The notes under the pieces: model-generated
The model's database searches: none
What the model saw: the letters and a program-made list of their open reading frames with translations, nothing else
Told to the model about the DNA's origin: nothing
Shown here: positions 15,730-25,822 of the stretch, piece by piece
How the letters are laid out: every line of letters begins with the position of its first letter
Position numbering within the stretch: position 1 is the stretch's first letter
Position numbers and translations under genes: made by a program
Assembly (NCBI GenBank): GCA_017416845.1
Contig: JAFQBA010000088.1
Coordinates: forward strand, 1-32,577
Reading direction: 5' to 3'
DNA from: Clostridia bacterium
GTDB taxonomy: Bacteria; Bacillota; Clostridia; UMGS1810
Length of the DNA: 32,577 nt

Positions 15730-16488
15730 TTATCTTTTAACGTATTTCAATTTCTTAATTAGTCCGAATCCCAGATTTCTGCAAGTGAGAACAAATGCAC
15801 TGACGGGATTTTTGTGCTCGGCTTCACGGTGAAGCTTGTAGTGCCATTTTATGAGGGTTTTGTAGCTGTGATTGCTGATTGAACCCTTTCTTTTTCTGTA
15901 ACGGGCAAGGTCTTTGTCCAAAAGATAACACTTTGCCTTGTGACACACTTTAAGCCAAATGGCATAGTCATTGTTTTTCTTGATGTCTTCAATCTGAACA
16001 AGTCCGATGGCATCTGCGTCATACATAACCGTGAGACAACCGGGCCAGCAATAGTTGTACATTCCGCTCTTACCAAGCTTTTTCGGACCGCCAACGGTAA
16101 CGCCCAAGGGTTTTGAGCCCTCGTCTATTTCGCTGTATTTTGTGTAGGAAAAACTATAACCATTATCTTTCATAAAAGCTAACTGACTTTCAAGCTTTTC
16201 GGGAAGCCACAAATCGTCAGAATCCAAAAATGCAATCCATTTTCCCTTTGCTTCACGCATTGCACGATTTCTTGAAACTGCCGCACCGCTGTTTTTTTCG
16301 TTCTTAAGATATTTTATTCTATCGTCATTAAAGCCGGCAACCACCTCATCTGTGTTGTCGGTTGAGCAGTCGTCAACTATGATAAGCTCCCAGTTTTCAT
16401 AGGTCTGTGCAAGCACAGAATCAACTGTTTCTTTGATAAAACGTCCGGTATTATAGGACGGCATAATTATAGATACCAATTCACTCAT
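15730..16488 (-). CDS. Family 2 glycosyltransferase (GT-A)
   Basis: This 252-residue GT-A enzyme starts with SIIMPSYNTGRFI and has the nucleotide-binding Asp pair (VDD, 38-40) and the metal-binding DxD-like FLDSDD at about 87-92. An acceptor-side WPGCLTV and a YRKRKGSIS segment follow. It is typical of short inverting transferases in capsule and exopolysaccharide loci. The start at 16488 overlaps the acyltransferase stop by four bases (ATGA). The longer open frame upstream reads through the acyltransferase gene in another frame and is not real. Donor and linkage are unknown. Confidence 0.88.
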   Translation of the reverse strand: MSELVSIIMPSYNTGRFIKETVDSVLAQTYENWELIIVDDCSTDNTDEVVAGFNDDRIKYLKNEKNSGAAVSRNRAMREAKGKWIAFLDSDDLWLPEKLESQLAFMKDNGYSFSYTKYSEIDEGSKPLGVTVGGPKKLGKSGMYNYCWPGCLTVMYDADAIGLVQIEDIKKNNDYAIWLKVCHKAKCYLLDKDLARYRKRKGSISNHSYKTLIKWHYKLHREAEHKNPVSAFVLTCRNLGFGLIKKLKYVKR

Positions 16489-17012
16489 TTTTCTTCTGCC
16501 TTTTCTGTTATTTTGCAGGGTACTCCAACAGCAGTTGCATAGGGAGGTACATCCTGATTTACCAATGTACACGCACCGACCACGGCACCTTTTCCTATGG
16601 TAACACCGCATTTTTGAGCGTGCTTTTCTTTGTCTTTGTTTTTGCTGACAATTGTTGCTCTCATGCCAATGTAGGCATCATCTTCAACAACAATGGGCTG
16701 TCTGCCCTGACGCCAGCCATGGCAAGCAAAATAAACACCGTAGGAAATTGTCACATTGCTTCCTATACGCATTGATTCATAACACATATCGTCCAGATAG
16801 CATTTCATTCCGATAAATGTTTTTTTGCCGATTTTAAATCCGCATATTCTGTATAGAAGAATTCGGATACAGTTAAAAGGGCAATTTGCCGCAACAACGT
16901 TGGTAAAATATTTCCTTATGGGTTTTAATATAATCTTTATGATACTGTAGTCAAAATAGTAAGGAGCCTTCTTCTTTGTAATTTTTTCATAAAGAAATTT
17001 AATTAATCTCAT
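16485..17012 (-). CDS. Hexapeptide-repeat acyltransferase (WcaF/CAT-like)
   Basis: This 175-residue protein has a basic, partly hydrophobic N-terminus, then hexapeptide turns from about residue 70 (IGKKTFIG, MRIGSNVTISYGVYF). The probable catalytic His sits in ACHGW, and the protein closes with VGVPCKI. It transfers an acyl group, usually acetyl, from acyl-CoA to a sugar. The operon also encodes a 4,6-dehydratase and a 4-aminotransferase, so it might N-acetylate a 4-amino sugar. However, it lacks the N-terminal Rossmann-like domain of PglD, so O-acetylation is as likely. It starts three bases after the phosphoglycosyl transferase stop, with AAGGTG upstream. Confidence 0.78.
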   Translation of the reverse strand: MRLIKFLYEKITKKKAPYYFDYSIIKIILKPIRKYFTNVVAANCPFNCIRILLYRICGFKIGKKTFIGMKCYLDDMCYESMRIGSNVTISYGVYFACHGWRQGRQPIVVEDDAYIGMRATIVSKNKDKEKHAQKCGVTIGKGAVVGACTLVNQDVPPYATAVGVPCKITEKAEEK

Positions 17013-17015
17013 AGT

Positions 17016-17696
17016 TTACACCTTCAAAAGTTCTTTTGCATCCTTCTGCTTTTGATCATATTCTTCCTTGCTCACCTTATCGGTTCTGAGAAGATAATCA
17101 CCAAAATCCTCAGATGTGTCCATACCATCTTGGGAAATACCCTCCGATTTTACAAAAGCTTTCCATACAGTGAGAAAAATTATTTTAACATCCTTGCAAA
17201 ATGTGATTTTTTTTATGTATTCAAGATCAAAATTGATTCTCTCTTCCCAGGTTATGCCGTTCCTTCCGCTTACCTGTGCAAGACCCGTGAGCCCCGGAGT
17301 TACGCTTTGGCGTTTCATCTGCTGCTCAGAAAAGAAAACCATATCACGAACAAGCTGAGGTCTGGGACCGACAACACTCATGTGTCCGAACAAAATGTTA
17401 AAAGCTTCGGGAAGCTCATCAAGACTTGTTTTCCGAAGAAATTTACCGAACTTTGTGAGACGCACATCATCGGGCATGAGATTGCCGTCAGAATCTCTTT
17501 CATCGGTCATTGTTCTAAATTTATAAAGAGTAAAAATTTTGCAGTTTTTGCCGGGTCTGGGCTGTTTGAAAATAACAGGACTGCCAAGATTTATCCTCAC
17601 TAAAATTGCAACAATTATGTAGAGCCACGAAAACACAATAATAGCCAAAAGTGCGCAAATTATGTCGACGACTCTTTTGAAAAAACGTCTATACAT
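17016..17696 (-). CDS. Initiating phosphoglycosyl transferase (PglC/WcaJ catalytic-domain type)
   Basis: This 226-residue monotopic membrane enzyme starts repeat-unit assembly by moving a sugar phosphate from a UDP-sugar to undecaprenyl phosphate. A re-entrant hydrophobic helix spans about residues 9-33, followed by KQPRPGKNCKIFTLYKFRTM and the catalytic Asp-Glu pair in SLDELPE at 91-97. Further on is MSVVGPRPQLV, and TPGLTGLAQVSGRN marks the family. It is the small form with no N-terminal WbaP-like membrane domain. The gene order behind a dehydratase and aminotransferase suggests that a 4-amino or 4-acetamido-4,6-dideoxy sugar is its substrate. It starts after GGGGG, 21 bases downstream of the aminotransferase gene. 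Confidence 0.9.
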   Translation of the reverse strand: MYRRFFKRVVDIICALLAIIVFSWLYIIVAILVRINLGSPVIFKQPRPGKNCKIFTLYKFRTMTDERDSDGNLMPDDVRLTKFGKFLRKTSLDELPEAFNILFGHMSVVGPRPQLVRDMVFFSEQQMKRQSVTPGLTGLAQVSGRNGITWEERINFDLEYIKKITFCKDVKIIFLTVWKAFVKSEGISQDGMDTSEDFGDYLLRTDKVSKEEYDQKQKDAKELLKV

Positions 17697-17717
17697 TGTA
17701 TCCCCCGCTAAAAAATA

Positions 17718-18860
17718 TTAAAAACATTCCTTTATGCATTCAATAACATAATCCTGTTCTTCCTCGGTCATTTTCAAATCTGACGGCAAGCAAAGTCCTC
17801 TTGAGAACAAATCTTCGTCAACAGGTGTATCTTCAACATAAATAAAATCTGAGCCTGCAAACACAGGTTGCATATGCATCGGTTTCCAAAGAGGTCTTGT
17901 TTCGATGTTTGCTTCGTTGAGCTTATCAACAATTTTCATAAAATCATCGCAAACGCCTTTCTCCATAAGCATACAACTGAGCCAGAAGTTTGGCTTTGCT
18001 TCTTCCTTTATGTATGGATTCATCACAAGGGGAAGACCTTTCAAGCCTTCCTCGTAGCGTTTGTATATTCTTTCCTTGACAGCACGATGATCTTCAATGT
18101 GTTTAAGCTGAGCTCTGCCCACCCCTGCAACAAGGTTACTCATGCGGTAGTTGTAGCCAATTTCTTCGTGCTGATACCAAAGAACATTTTCCCTTGCCTG
18201 AGTTGCACGGTAGAGAGCTTTTTTTCTGGATTCTTCATCTTCACAAATGAGCATACCGCCGCCCGATGTGGTAATAATTTTATTGCCGTTAAATGAAAGC
18301 GCATTATAATTCCCAAAGGTTCCGCACTGTCTGCCCTTGTAAGTTGCAGAAAGAGCTTCGGCGGCATCTTCAATTAAAATTACATTATGTTTTTCACAAA
18401 CAGCTTTTATTTCATCAATTTTGCTCGGTGTGCCATAGAGATGAACAAGCACAACAACCTTTGCTTCGGGATATTTTTCAAAAGCCTTCTCTAAAGCTTT
18501 GGGGTCCATGTTCCAGGTGTCTCTTTCAGAGTCCACAAAAACGGGAACACCGCCTTCATATACAACAGGGTTAACCGTTGCCGAAAATGTCATATCAGAG
18601 CAAAGAACAACATCTCCCCTCTTTACACCTGCAGCCTTCACAGCCAAGTGAAGTGCCGATGTGCCGGAAACGAGACAAAGGCAGTGATATTTGTTTTCGA
18701 GCCCTGCCGACAGATACTCTGACATTTCTTCTTCAAATCCGTCACAGTTAAAGCCAAGAGGTGCAACCCAGTTTTTGTCAAAGGCTTCTTTAATATAGCC
18801 AAGCTCATCCCCGTGAGTTGTTGGTGTTGCAAGCGGAATTCTTTTCTCCGGTCTTTTCAT
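17718..18860 (-). CDS. DegT/DnrJ/EryC1 sugar aminotransferase (PglE-like)
   Basis: This PLP enzyme of about 380 residues replaces a 4-keto group on a nucleotide sugar with an amine, usually from glutamate. The PLP lysine is K194 in ALSFNGNKIITTSGGG, and an Asp contacting the PLP ring lies in LIEDAAEA at about 162-169. NWVAPLG at about 30-36 matches the substrate loop of the PglE/LegC group. The ATG at 18860 has GGAG eight bases upstream, whereas a TTG at 18878 has none. Its likely substrate is the 4-keto-6-deoxy sugar made by the gene just upstream. The stereochemistry (gluco or galacto) cannot be told from sequence. Confidence 0.88.
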   Translation of the reverse strand: MKRPEKRIPLATPTTHGDELGYIKEAFDKNWVAPLGFNCDGFEEEMSEYLSAGLENKYHCLCLVSGTSALHLAVKAAGVKRGDVVLCSDMTFSATVNPVVYEGGVPVFVDSERDTWNMDPKALEKAFEKYPEAKVVVLVHLYGTPSKIDEIKAVCEKHNVILIEDAAEALSATYKGRQCGTFGNYNALSFNGNKIITTSGGGMLICEDEESRKKALYRATQARENVLWYQHEEIGYNYRMSNLVAGVGRAQLKHIEDHRAVKERIYKRYEEGLKGLPLVMNPYIKEEAKPNFWLSCMLMEKGVCDDFMKIVDKLNEANIETRPLWKPMHMQPVFAGSDFIYVEDTPVDEDLFSRGLCLPSDLKMTEEEQDYVIECIKECF

Positions 18861-18894
18861 TTGTATGTCTCCAATCAAGCTTAATTTCGTTATA

Positions 18895-20799
18895 TTATTT
18901 GTGCACTTCGGTTTTTACCTTTTCATATGCTTTGTTAAATGCAACATTATCTCTTATATAAGTGGGAACAGTTTTCTCAAAGGCATCTCTTATAGCATTT
19001 TCATCATCCATTTCAATAGCTTTGACAAGCATATCCAAAGCACTTTTGAGTTCATCGAGTTCCACGGTTCCCGGTCGTCCTACAAAAATTTTGTTATGAC
19101 GAGTCTTTTCAAGACCTTCGGTGTCCATAAGAAGCTCTTCATAGAGCTTTTCACCGGGTCTGAGACCTGTTATTTCGATTTTGATATCCTCGCCGGGAGT
19201 ATGTCCCGAAAGACGTATGAGGTTTTCGGCAAGGTCGTAGATTTTAACCGGACTGCCCATGTCAAGAACAAAAATTTCTCCGCCGTTTGCAAAGCACGCC
19301 GCCTGAATAACAAGCTGTGCTGCCTCGGGAATTGTCATGAAAAACCTTGTTACATCCCTGTGAGTAACTCTTACGGGTCCTCCGCTTTCAATCTGACGTT
19401 TGAAAAGAGGAATAACACTGCCGTTTGAACCAAGGACATTTCCGAAACGAACGGCAACAAAATCGGTTTCACTAACCTTTTCCATGCACTGAATTATCAT
19501 TTCGCAAAAACGCTTTGAAGCACCCATAACATTGGTGGGATTAACCGCCTTGTCGGTGGAAATCATAACAAACTTTTCAACCCCGAATTTGTCGGCAGTA
19601 AGAGCAAGATTATATGTGCCGAAAACATTGTTTTTTACAGCCTCTTTCGGGCTTGCCTCCATTAGCGGAACATGCTTGTGAGCCGCCGCATGGAAAACTA
19701 TCTGAGGTCTGTGAACAGTGAAAATTTCTTCAAGTCTCTTTTTATCACGGATAGAAGCAATGAGCACCACAGGCTTATTGTCGGGATATTTTTCATTGAG
19801 CTCCATCTGAATATCATAGGCATTGTTTTCATAAATATCAACAATTATAAGTTTTTTGGGCAAAAATCTCATTATCTGCCTGCAAAGCTCCGAGCCGATT
19901 GAGCCTCCGCCGCCGGTAACCATAATAACCTTTCCCGAAACAAGCTCATTGATGCCGTTTGTATCAAGCTTAACAGCATCTCTCTCTAAAAGATCTTCAA
20001 TTTTAATGTCACGGATAAGGTTTTCGTTTTCGGGAAAATCAAGAATTTCACTTATTCCCGGAATTGTTTTTATGTCACATTTTGTTTTTCGGCAAATGTC
20101 AATGATTTCTTTTCTGTCATCAGCATAGGCTGTTGGAATGGCAAGGATAATCTTGTCAATCTCCATCTGTCTGCATATGCGGATAATATCCTCCCTGCCG
20201 CCAAGAACCTTTTTATCATAAAAATACTTATTGTGCTTGGATTTATCATCATCAATAAGACCGATTATGTTATAATCAGAGTTACACTGATTTATATTAT
20301 TTACAATTATTCTGCCCGCATCTCCGGCACCAATAACAAGCACTCTGAACGCATCTGTGCGAACTTCGGATTTGCTGTTCATTTTTTTATATCCGACAGA
20401 TTTATGCATCTCTTTAGACACCATTCTGACGATCGTCATTGCAAGCACTGACATAACAGCTATGGCAAAAATAACTCTCCTGTGAGCCTGAATAACAAAA
20501 TTCATATTCAGCAAAACTTCGTTGCTGATATACATTACAACTATTGCCGCAAGATTCACAAGCAAAAATCTCACAATCTCTGCAGATCCGCTGTAACACC
20601 ACGCTGTCCGATACACCCTGAATAAAACAAAAAACACAAACGTCCATACGCCGTACATACCCCCGGTTGTCAGGATAATTCCCCATGAAATGTCATCCAT
20701 TCCGGCATATACCACAAAATATGTTAAAAGACTTGCAAACAATATGCTCAGGAAATCAAGAATAAAAATATACCTGTTACGAATATAGTTTCTTTTCAT
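18895..20799 (-). CDS. Membrane-bound nucleotide-sugar 4,6-dehydratase (PglF/WbpM/CapD type)
   Basis: This 634-residue protein has four N-terminal membrane helices (about 11-33, 41-60, 76-97 and 108-127). A CoA-binding-like Rossmann domain follows (VIGAGDAGR, 155-163), then a short-chain dehydrogenase domain with TGGGGSIGSE at 295-304. The catalytic region reads TDKAVNPTNVMGASKR at 415-430. Met replaces the usual Tyr of the YxxxK pair, as in other long dehydratases of this family. It converts UDP-GlcNAc or a similar sugar to the 4-keto-6-deoxy form. It is the first gene of the operon, with GAGGG ten bases before the ATG and a consensus promoter about 80 bases upstream. Confidence 0.9.
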   Translation of the reverse strand: MKRNYIRNRYIFILDFLSILFASLLTYFVVYAGMDDISWGIILTTGGMYGVWTFVFFVLFRVYRTAWCYSGSAEIVRFLLVNLAAIVVMYISNEVLLNMNFVIQAHRRVIFAIAVMSVLAMTIVRMVSKEMHKSVGYKKMNSKSEVRTDAFRVLVIGAGDAGRIIVNNINQCNSDYNIIGLIDDDKSKHNKYFYDKKVLGGREDIIRICRQMEIDKIILAIPTAYADDRKEIIDICRKTKCDIKTIPGISEILDFPENENLIRDIKIEDLLERDAVKLDTNGINELVSGKVIMVTGGGGSIGSELCRQIMRFLPKKLIIVDIYENNAYDIQMELNEKYPDNKPVVLIASIRDKKRLEEIFTVHRPQIVFHAAAHKHVPLMEASPKEAVKNNVFGTYNLALTADKFGVEKFVMISTDKAVNPTNVMGASKRFCEMIIQCMEKVSETDFVAVRFGNVLGSNGSVIPLFKRQIESGGPVRVTHRDVTRFFMTIPEAAQLVIQAACFANGGEIFVLDMGSPVKIYDLAENLIRLSGHTPGEDIKIEITGLRPGEKLYEELLMDTEGLEKTRHNKIFVGRPGTVELDELKSALDMLVKAIEMDDENAIRDAFEKTVPTYIRDNVAFNKAYEKVKTEVHK

Positions 20800-20871
20800 T
20801 GGTTTTACACCCTCAGCTTTCGATATTTTTCTGTTATCCTTACAACAGACACAATGATAACATAATATTAC

Positions 20872-20886
20872 ATACTATAATAGTAT
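20872..20886. promoter_or_regulatory. Palindrome over the -10 and start of the polysaccharide operon
   Basis: ATACTAT and ATAGTAT flank a single A at 20879. The palindrome overlaps the minus-strand -10 (20882-20887) and the predicted transcription start near 20875. A second small inverted repeat, TAACA-CT-TGTTA, lies in the promoter spacer at 20886-20897. Either could be an operator; AT-rich chance palindromes are the alternative. Confidence 0.4.
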
Positions 20887-20910
20887 AACACTTGTTACAT
20901 GATATGTCAA
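20882..20910 (-). promoter_or_regulatory. Consensus promoter of the main polysaccharide operon
   Basis: On the minus strand TTGACA (20910-20905) and TATACT (20887-20882) are separated by 17 bases. Transcription should start near 20875, giving a leader of about 75 bases before the dehydratase gene. The leader holds a short CTGTT/AACAG hairpin but no riboswitch or terminator that I can recognise. Confidence 0.8.
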
Positions 20911-20973
20911 TTGAAAAAAATAGCAGTAACTCACCGACCTTTTATTTTCATATGAATTTGTTAAAAAAGCATA

Positions 20974-21002
20974 TTGATAATTTCATAATAACTTGGTATA
21001 AT
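20974..21002 (+). promoter_or_regulatory. Promoter of the uvrB operon
   Basis: TTGATA (20974-20979) and TATAAT (20997-21002) are 17 bases apart, 36 bases before the uvrB start, with GGGGAGG between. I looked for a clostridial LexA box (GAAC-N4-GTTC type) nearby and did not see one, so SOS control is not supported by the sequence. It is back to back with the polysaccharide operon promoter, about 60 bases away. Confidence 0.75.
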
Positions 21003-21037
21003 ATATTAGTTAAAATATATTTTGGGGAGGTGTTAGT

Positions 21038-23002
21038 ATGGCAGACTTCAAAGTAGTTTCAAAATTTGAACCCATGGGCGATCAGATTGGCGCAATTGAA
21101 ACCCTTTCGCATGGGATTCTTGCAGGCAAAAAACATCAGACACTTATGGGCGTTACGGGTTCGGGTAAAACCTTTACCGTTGCAAAAACCATTGAAAAAG
21201 TTAACAAACCAACCCTCGTGCTTGCTCACAACAAAATCCTTGCGGCACAGCTTTGCAGTGAGTTCAAAGAATTCTTCCCCGAAAACGCAGTGGAATATTT
21301 TGTGTCCTACTATGACTACTATCAACCCGAAGCCTACATTCCCGGCACCGACACCTACATCGAAAAAGATGCTTCCATAAATGACGAAATTGACCGTCTG
21401 CGCCACAGTGCCACGGCATCGCTTTTGGAACGCAGAGATGTTATCATTGTTGCCAGTGTGTCGTGCATCTATGGTCTCGGTGACCCCGACGACTACAAAA
21501 ACCTCATGATTTCACTGAGAGTCGGCACCGAAATTGACAGAAATTATCTTTTAAAAAAGCTTGTTGAAATTCAATATAACCGAAACGACCTTGCCTGTGA
21601 ACGCGGAACATTCAGAGTAAGGGGCGACGTTGTAGAGGTGTTTCCTGCAAACAGCGGTGAAAGCGCCATCAGAATTGAGTTTTTCGGTGACGAAATTGAC
21701 CGCATTTGCGACATTGACATTGTGACCGGTGAAATCAAAGCTTTTAGGAGCTTCACCACAATTTTCCCGGCATCTCACTATGCCACCACCGACCGGAAAA
21801 TGAAAAACGCTCTTGTGACCATTCGCCAAGAGCTTGATGAGCGTGTGGAAGAACTCAGGGCGCAGGATAAAATTCTTGAGATGCAAAGACTCATTCAGCG
21901 CACAAACTATGACCTTGAAATGATGCAGGAAATCGGTTTTTGTCAGGGCATAGAAAACTATTCACGCCACATTTCGGGCAGAGCACCCGGCAGTGCACCG
22001 TTCACCCTTATGGACTATTTCCCCGACGACTTTTTGCTTGTGGTTGACGAATCCCATGTTACTGTGCCCCAGGTCAGAGCCATGTATGCCGGTGACCGTT
22101 CACGAAAAGAAACCCTTGTGGACTTTGGCTTTCGTCTGCCCTCGGCATTTGACAACAGACCGCTCAATTTCGGTGAATTTGAAGACCGCATCAATCAGGC
22201 TATTTATGTGAGTGCAACCCCTGCGGAATATGAAATTCAAAAAAGCGGCGGTGAGGTTGCCGAGCAGATTATCCGCCCAACGGGTCTTGTTGACCCCGAA
22301 GTTATCATCCGTCCAATCAAAGGTCAGGTTGATGACCTTGCCGGGGAAATTGACGAGGTTGTGAAAAAAGGCGACAGAGTGCTTGTGACAACCCTCACCA
22401 AAAAGATGGCAGAAAGCCTCACCGATTATTTCAGAGGAATTGACATAAAAGTTAAATATCTCCACTCGGAAATTGAAACCCTGGAGCGTATGGAAATCAT
22501 AAGAGACCTGAGGCTCGGTGTATTTGATGTGCTTGTGGGCATAAACCTTTTGCGTGAAGGTCTCGACATTCCCGAAGTTTCGCTGGTGGCAATTCTCGAT
22601 GCCGACAAGGAAGGGTTCCTGCGAAGTGAAACATCCCTTGTGCAGACCATAGGCAGAGCGGCACGTAATGCCGAGAGCCGTGTAATCATGTATGCCGACA
22701 CGGTAACCGGTTCCATGAAGAGAGCCATTGACGAAACAAACCGCCGAAGAGAAATTCAGCTTGCCTACAACGAAGAACACGGCATAGTTCCCAAAACCAT
22801 CAAAAAAGATGTTCACGAAATCATCAAAACCTATGAAACAAAACAGTCTCTCCCCTCACCCACCATTGGCGAAGAGGACAGCACAGATACAAAGATTATG
22901 AAGCTCACCGCTCTCATGAAAGAAGCCTCCGACAATCTCGATTTTGAAATGGCAGCAATCTACAGAGATGAAATCATTAAATTAAGAGGTAAAATCAAAT
23001 GA
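21038..23002 (+). CDS. uvrB: Excinuclease ABC subunit B
   Basis: This 654-residue UvrB is full length for the family. It receives damaged DNA from UvrA, verifies the lesion with its ATP-driven helicase-like core, and recruits UvrC for incision. Walker A is GVTGSGKT at 38-45, and the damage-probing beta-hairpin runs [12 protein letters not shown] from about residue 93 to RLRHSAT. The DESH motif is at 337-340, followed by [13 protein letters not shown] and QTIGRAARN. The UVR coiled coil that binds UvrC lies near 618-652. GGGGAGG precedes the ATG by nine bases. It shares an ATGA overlap with uvrA and leads a four-gene operon. Confidence 0.98.
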   Translation: MADFKVVSKFEPMGDQIGAIETLSHGILAGKKHQTLMGVTGSGKTFTVAKTIEKVNKPTLVLAHNKILAAQLCSEFKEFFPENAVEYFVSYYDYYQPEAYIPGTDTYIEKDASINDEIDRLRHSATASLLERRDVIIVASVSCIYGLGDPDDYKNLMISLRVGTEIDRNYLLKKLVEIQYNRNDLACERGTFRVRGDVVEVFPANSGESAIRIEFFGDEIDRICDIDIVTGEIKAFRSFTTIFPASHYATTDRKMKNALVTIRQELDERVEELRAQDKILEMQRLIQRTNYDLEMMQEIGFCQGIENYSRHISGRAPGSAPFTLMDYFPDDFLLVVDESHVTVPQVRAMYAGDRSRKETLVDFGFRLPSAFDNRPLNFGEFEDRINQAIYVSATPAEYEIQKSGGEVAEQIIRPTGLVDPEVIIRPIKGQVDDLAGEIDEVVKKGDRVLVTTLTKKMAESLTDYFRGIDIKVKYLHSEIETLERMEIIRDLRLGVFDVLVGINLLREGLDIPEVSLVAILDADKEGFLRSETSLVQTIGRAARNAESRVIMYADTVTGSMKRAIDETNRRREIQLAYNEEHGIVPKTIKKDVHEIIKTYETKQSLPSPTIGEEDSTDTKIMKLTALMKEASDNLDFEMAAIYRDEIIKLRGKIK

Positions 23003-25815
23003 AGGAATATATCAGAATAAAAGGTGCATGTCAGCACAACCTCAAAAACATAGATATTGACATTCCAAGAGAAAAATTTGTGGTAATCACCGGTCTTTCG
23101 GGTTCGGGAAAATCGTCTCTTGCCTTTGACACCATCTATGCCGAAGGTCAGAGACGCTATGTGGAATCACTTTCGTCCTATGCCCGTCAGTTTCTCGGTC
23201 AGATGGACAAGCCCGATGTGGAATATATTGAAGGTCTTTCGCCGGCAATAAGCATAGATCAGAAAACCACAAGCAAAAACCCACGTTCGACCGTTGGAAC
23301 AGTAACCGAAATATATGACTATCTGCGTCTCCTTTATGCAAGAATAGGTATTCCCCACTGTCCGAAGTGCGGAAAAAAAATCGAACAGCAGTCTGTGGAC
23401 GAAATTGTGGATGCAATTTTGGCAAACGAAGAAGGCACAAGGCTTCAGATTCTTGCTCCCGTTATCCGCGACAAAAAGGGTGAACATGCAAAAATCCTTG
23501 ATGACGCACGCAAAAACGGATATGTGAGAGTGAGAATTGACGGCAACGTGAGAGACCTCTCGGAGCCCATTGCTCTTGAGAAAAAGCACCGTCACACCAT
23601 TGAAATTGTCATTGACCGAATCATTGTTAAACCCGGTATCAACGCACGTCTTACAGACTCTGTTGAAACCGCATCGAAGCTCGGTCACGGAATTGTTATT
23701 GCCGACTTTTTTGACAAAGGTGAAAAGATTTTCAGCCAAAACTATGCCTGCAAAGACTGCGGCATAAGCATGGAAGAGCTTTCACCCCGAATGTTTTCGT
23801 TCAACTCACCCTTTGGTGCATGCCCCGAGTGTTCAGGTCTCGGAAGCTTCATGAAAATTGACCCCGAGCTTCTTATTCCCGACCCGTCAAAATCAATTTA
23901 TGACGGTGGAATTTCGGCATTCGGCTGGGGAAATGTTGCCGACGGCACAACCTACTGGAGTGCTTGGCTTGATGCGCTTTCAAAAGAATATAACTTTGAC
24001 AAAACAACACCAATCAAGGATTTGCCTGCCGAAATTATGGACATAATGCTCTACGGCAGTGACAAACCCCTTTCCATAAATCACAACGGCTACAAGAAAA
24101 CCGCTCTCTTTGAGGGAGTTATAACAAATCTCGAACGCCGCTACAACGATTCGTATTCGGCATATTCAAAAACCGAAATAGAAAGCCTCATGGGCGAAGT
24201 TATGTGTAAAGCCTGCAAGGGCAAGAGACTGCGCCCCGAAAGTCTTGCAGTTACCGTTGGCGACAAAAATCTTGCCAAGCTCACCGACATGAGTGTGAGA
24301 GAAATTTGCAAATTCTTTGATGAACTTTCACTCACAAAAAAGGAAGAACTAATCTCTGTTCAAATTTTGAAGGAAATAAAAGCAAGAACCAAGTTTCTTG
24401 TTGATGTGGGACTTGACTACCTCACCCTTTCAAGAAGTGCGGGAACGCTCTCCGGCGGTGAAGCACAACGTATTCGTCTTGCAACCCAAATCGGTTCGGG
24501 ACTTACGGGAGTGCTCTATATTCTTGATGAACCAAGCATAGGTCTTCACCAGAAGGACAACAACAAGCTCATTGCAACTCTCAAACACCTTCGTGACTTG
24601 GGCAACACCCTCATTGTGGTGGAACACGATGAGGACACCATGCTTGCCGCAGACCACATTGTGGACATTGGTCCCGGTGCGGGAATCCACGGCGGTCATG
24701 TGGTGGCACAGGGTTCTCTTGATGACATCAAAAAATGTAAAGACAGCGTTACCGGACAATATCTTTCGGGCGAAAGAAAGATTCCCGTTCCCGAAAAACG
24801 CAGAGAGGGCAACGGAAACTACATCACCATTGTGGGAGCAAAGCAAAACAATCTCAAAAACATTGATGTTAAAATTCCCCTCGGCAAATTTGTTGCCGTA
24901 ACGGGAGTTTCGGGTTCGGGAAAATCGAGCCTCATAAACGAAATTCTCTACAAAAAGCTTGCTACCGCCTTAAACGGTGCAAAAAAGAAACCCGGCGCTC
25001 ACACAGAGATTTTGGGTATTGAAAATGCCGACAAGGTCATAGACATTGACCAGTCGCCAATCGGCAGAACGCCCCGTTCAAACCCTGCAACCTACACAGG
25101 TCTCTTTGGTGACATCCGAGACCTCTATGCAAGCACCAACGAAGCAAAGCTCCGTGGCTACGGACCCGGAAGATTCAGCTTTAACGTGTCGGGCGGCAGA
25201 TGCGAAGCCTGCTCCGGCGACGGAATTATCAAAATTGAAATGCATTTTCTGCCCGATGTATATGTTCCCTGTGAAGTGTGCAAGGGCAAACGCTATAACC
25301 GAGAAACCTTAGAGGTAAAATACAAGGGAAAAAGCATCAACGATGTTTTGGAAATGACCGTTGAAGAAGGTCTCGAATTTTTCGAAAACCTTCCAAAAAT
25401 AAGACGCAAGCTTCAAACCCTCTATGATGTGGGTCTCGGCTACATCAAAATCGGTCAGCCTTCAACCACCCTTTCGGGTGGTGAGGCACAGCGTGTTAAG
25501 CTTGCAACGGAGCTCAGCCGAAAAAGCACCGGCAAAACCGTGTATATTCTCGATGAACCCACCACAGGTCTTCACATTGCCGATGTTCACAAGCTCACCG
25601 ATGTTTTGTCGGCTCTCACCGACTTGGGCAACACTGTGATTGTCATTGAACATAACCTTGATGTCATAAAGGTTGTTGACCACATCATTGACCTTGGCCC
25701 CGAAGGCGGCGACAAAGGCGGCAAAATTGTGTTTGAAGGAACTCCCGAGGAAATTATAAAATGCAAAAAATCCTACACGGGACAATACCTTTCAAAATAC
25801 CTTAATAAGGAGTGA
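22999..25815 (+). CDS. uvrA: Excinuclease ABC subunit A
   Basis: This 938-residue UvrA is full length. It is the dimeric ABC ATPase that first finds helix-distorting DNA damage and loads UvrB. The two nucleotide-binding halves are visible: Walker [10 protein letters not shown] at about 32-40 and GVSGSGKSS at 636-644, and signature LSGGEAQR at 484-491 and 825-832. One zinc module uses C251, C254, C275 and C278, and the DNA-binding zinc module uses C735, C738, C758 and C761. A CPKCGKK sequence lies in the UvrB-interaction region. The start overlaps the uvrB stop by four bases, so the two are translationally coupled. The next gene starts only seven bases after its stop. Confidence 0.98.
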   Translation: MKEYIRIKGACQHNLKNIDIDIPREKFVVITGLSGSGKSSLAFDTIYAEGQRRYVESLSSYARQFLGQMDKPDVEYIEGLSPAISIDQKTTSKNPRSTVGTVTEIYDYLRLLYARIGIPHCPKCGKKIEQQSVDEIVDAILANEEGTRLQILAPVIRDKKGEHAKILDDARKNGYVRVRIDGNVRDLSEPIALEKKHRHTIEIVIDRIIVKPGINARLTDSVETASKLGHGIVIADFFDKGEKIFSQNYACKDCGISMEELSPRMFSFNSPFGACPECSGLGSFMKIDPELLIPDPSKSIYDGGISAFGWGNVADGTTYWSAWLDALSKEYNFDKTTPIKDLPAEIMDIMLYGSDKPLSINHNGYKKTALFEGVITNLERRYNDSYSAYSKTEIESLMGEVMCKACKGKRLRPESLAVTVGDKNLAKLTDMSVREICKFFDELSLTKKEELISVQILKEIKARTKFLVDVGLDYLTLSRSAGTLSGGEAQRIRLATQIGSGLTGVLYILDEPSIGLHQKDNNKLIATLKHLRDLGNTLIVVEHDEDTMLAADHIVDIGPGAGIHGGHVVAQGSLDDIKKCKDSVTGQYLSGERKIPVPEKRREGNGNYITIVGAKQNNLKNIDVKIPLGKFVAVTGVSGSGKSSLINEILYKKLATALNGAKKKPGAHTEILGIENADKVIDIDQSPIGRTPRSNPATYTGLFGDIRDLYASTNEAKLRGYGPGRFSFNVSGGRCEACSGDGIIKIEMHFLPDVYVPCEVCKGKRYNRETLEVKYKGKSINDVLEMTVEEGLEFFENLPKIRRKLQTLYDVGLGYIKIGQPSTTLSGGEAQRVKLATELSRKSTGKTVYILDEPTTGLHIADVHKLTDVLSALTDLGNTVIVIEHNLDVIKVVDHIIDLGPEGGDKGGKIVFEGTPEEIIKCKKSYTGQYLSKYLNKE

Positions 25816-25822
25816 ACAATAA

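Noticed and set aside
16489..16611. Longer N-terminus for the GT2 glycosyltransferase
   Set aside because: The extension is cysteine- and arginine-rich and overlaps the acyltransferase gene in another frame; the GT2 domain begins right after the ATG at 16488.
16485..17012. Calling the hexapeptide enzyme PglD
   Set aside because: It lacks the N-terminal Rossmann-like domain of PglD and looks closer to WcaF/CAT-type acyltransferases.
20800..20881. Riboswitch or attenuator in the leader of the polysaccharide operon
   Set aside because: Only a 5-bp hairpin without a T-run is visible, and no known riboswitch core can be read.
22100..22816. Long minus-strand open frame inside uvrB (238 codons)
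   Set aside because: It lies fully antisense to a conserved uvrB gene, has no ribosome site and encodes no recognisable protein. It is a by-product of uvrB codon use.
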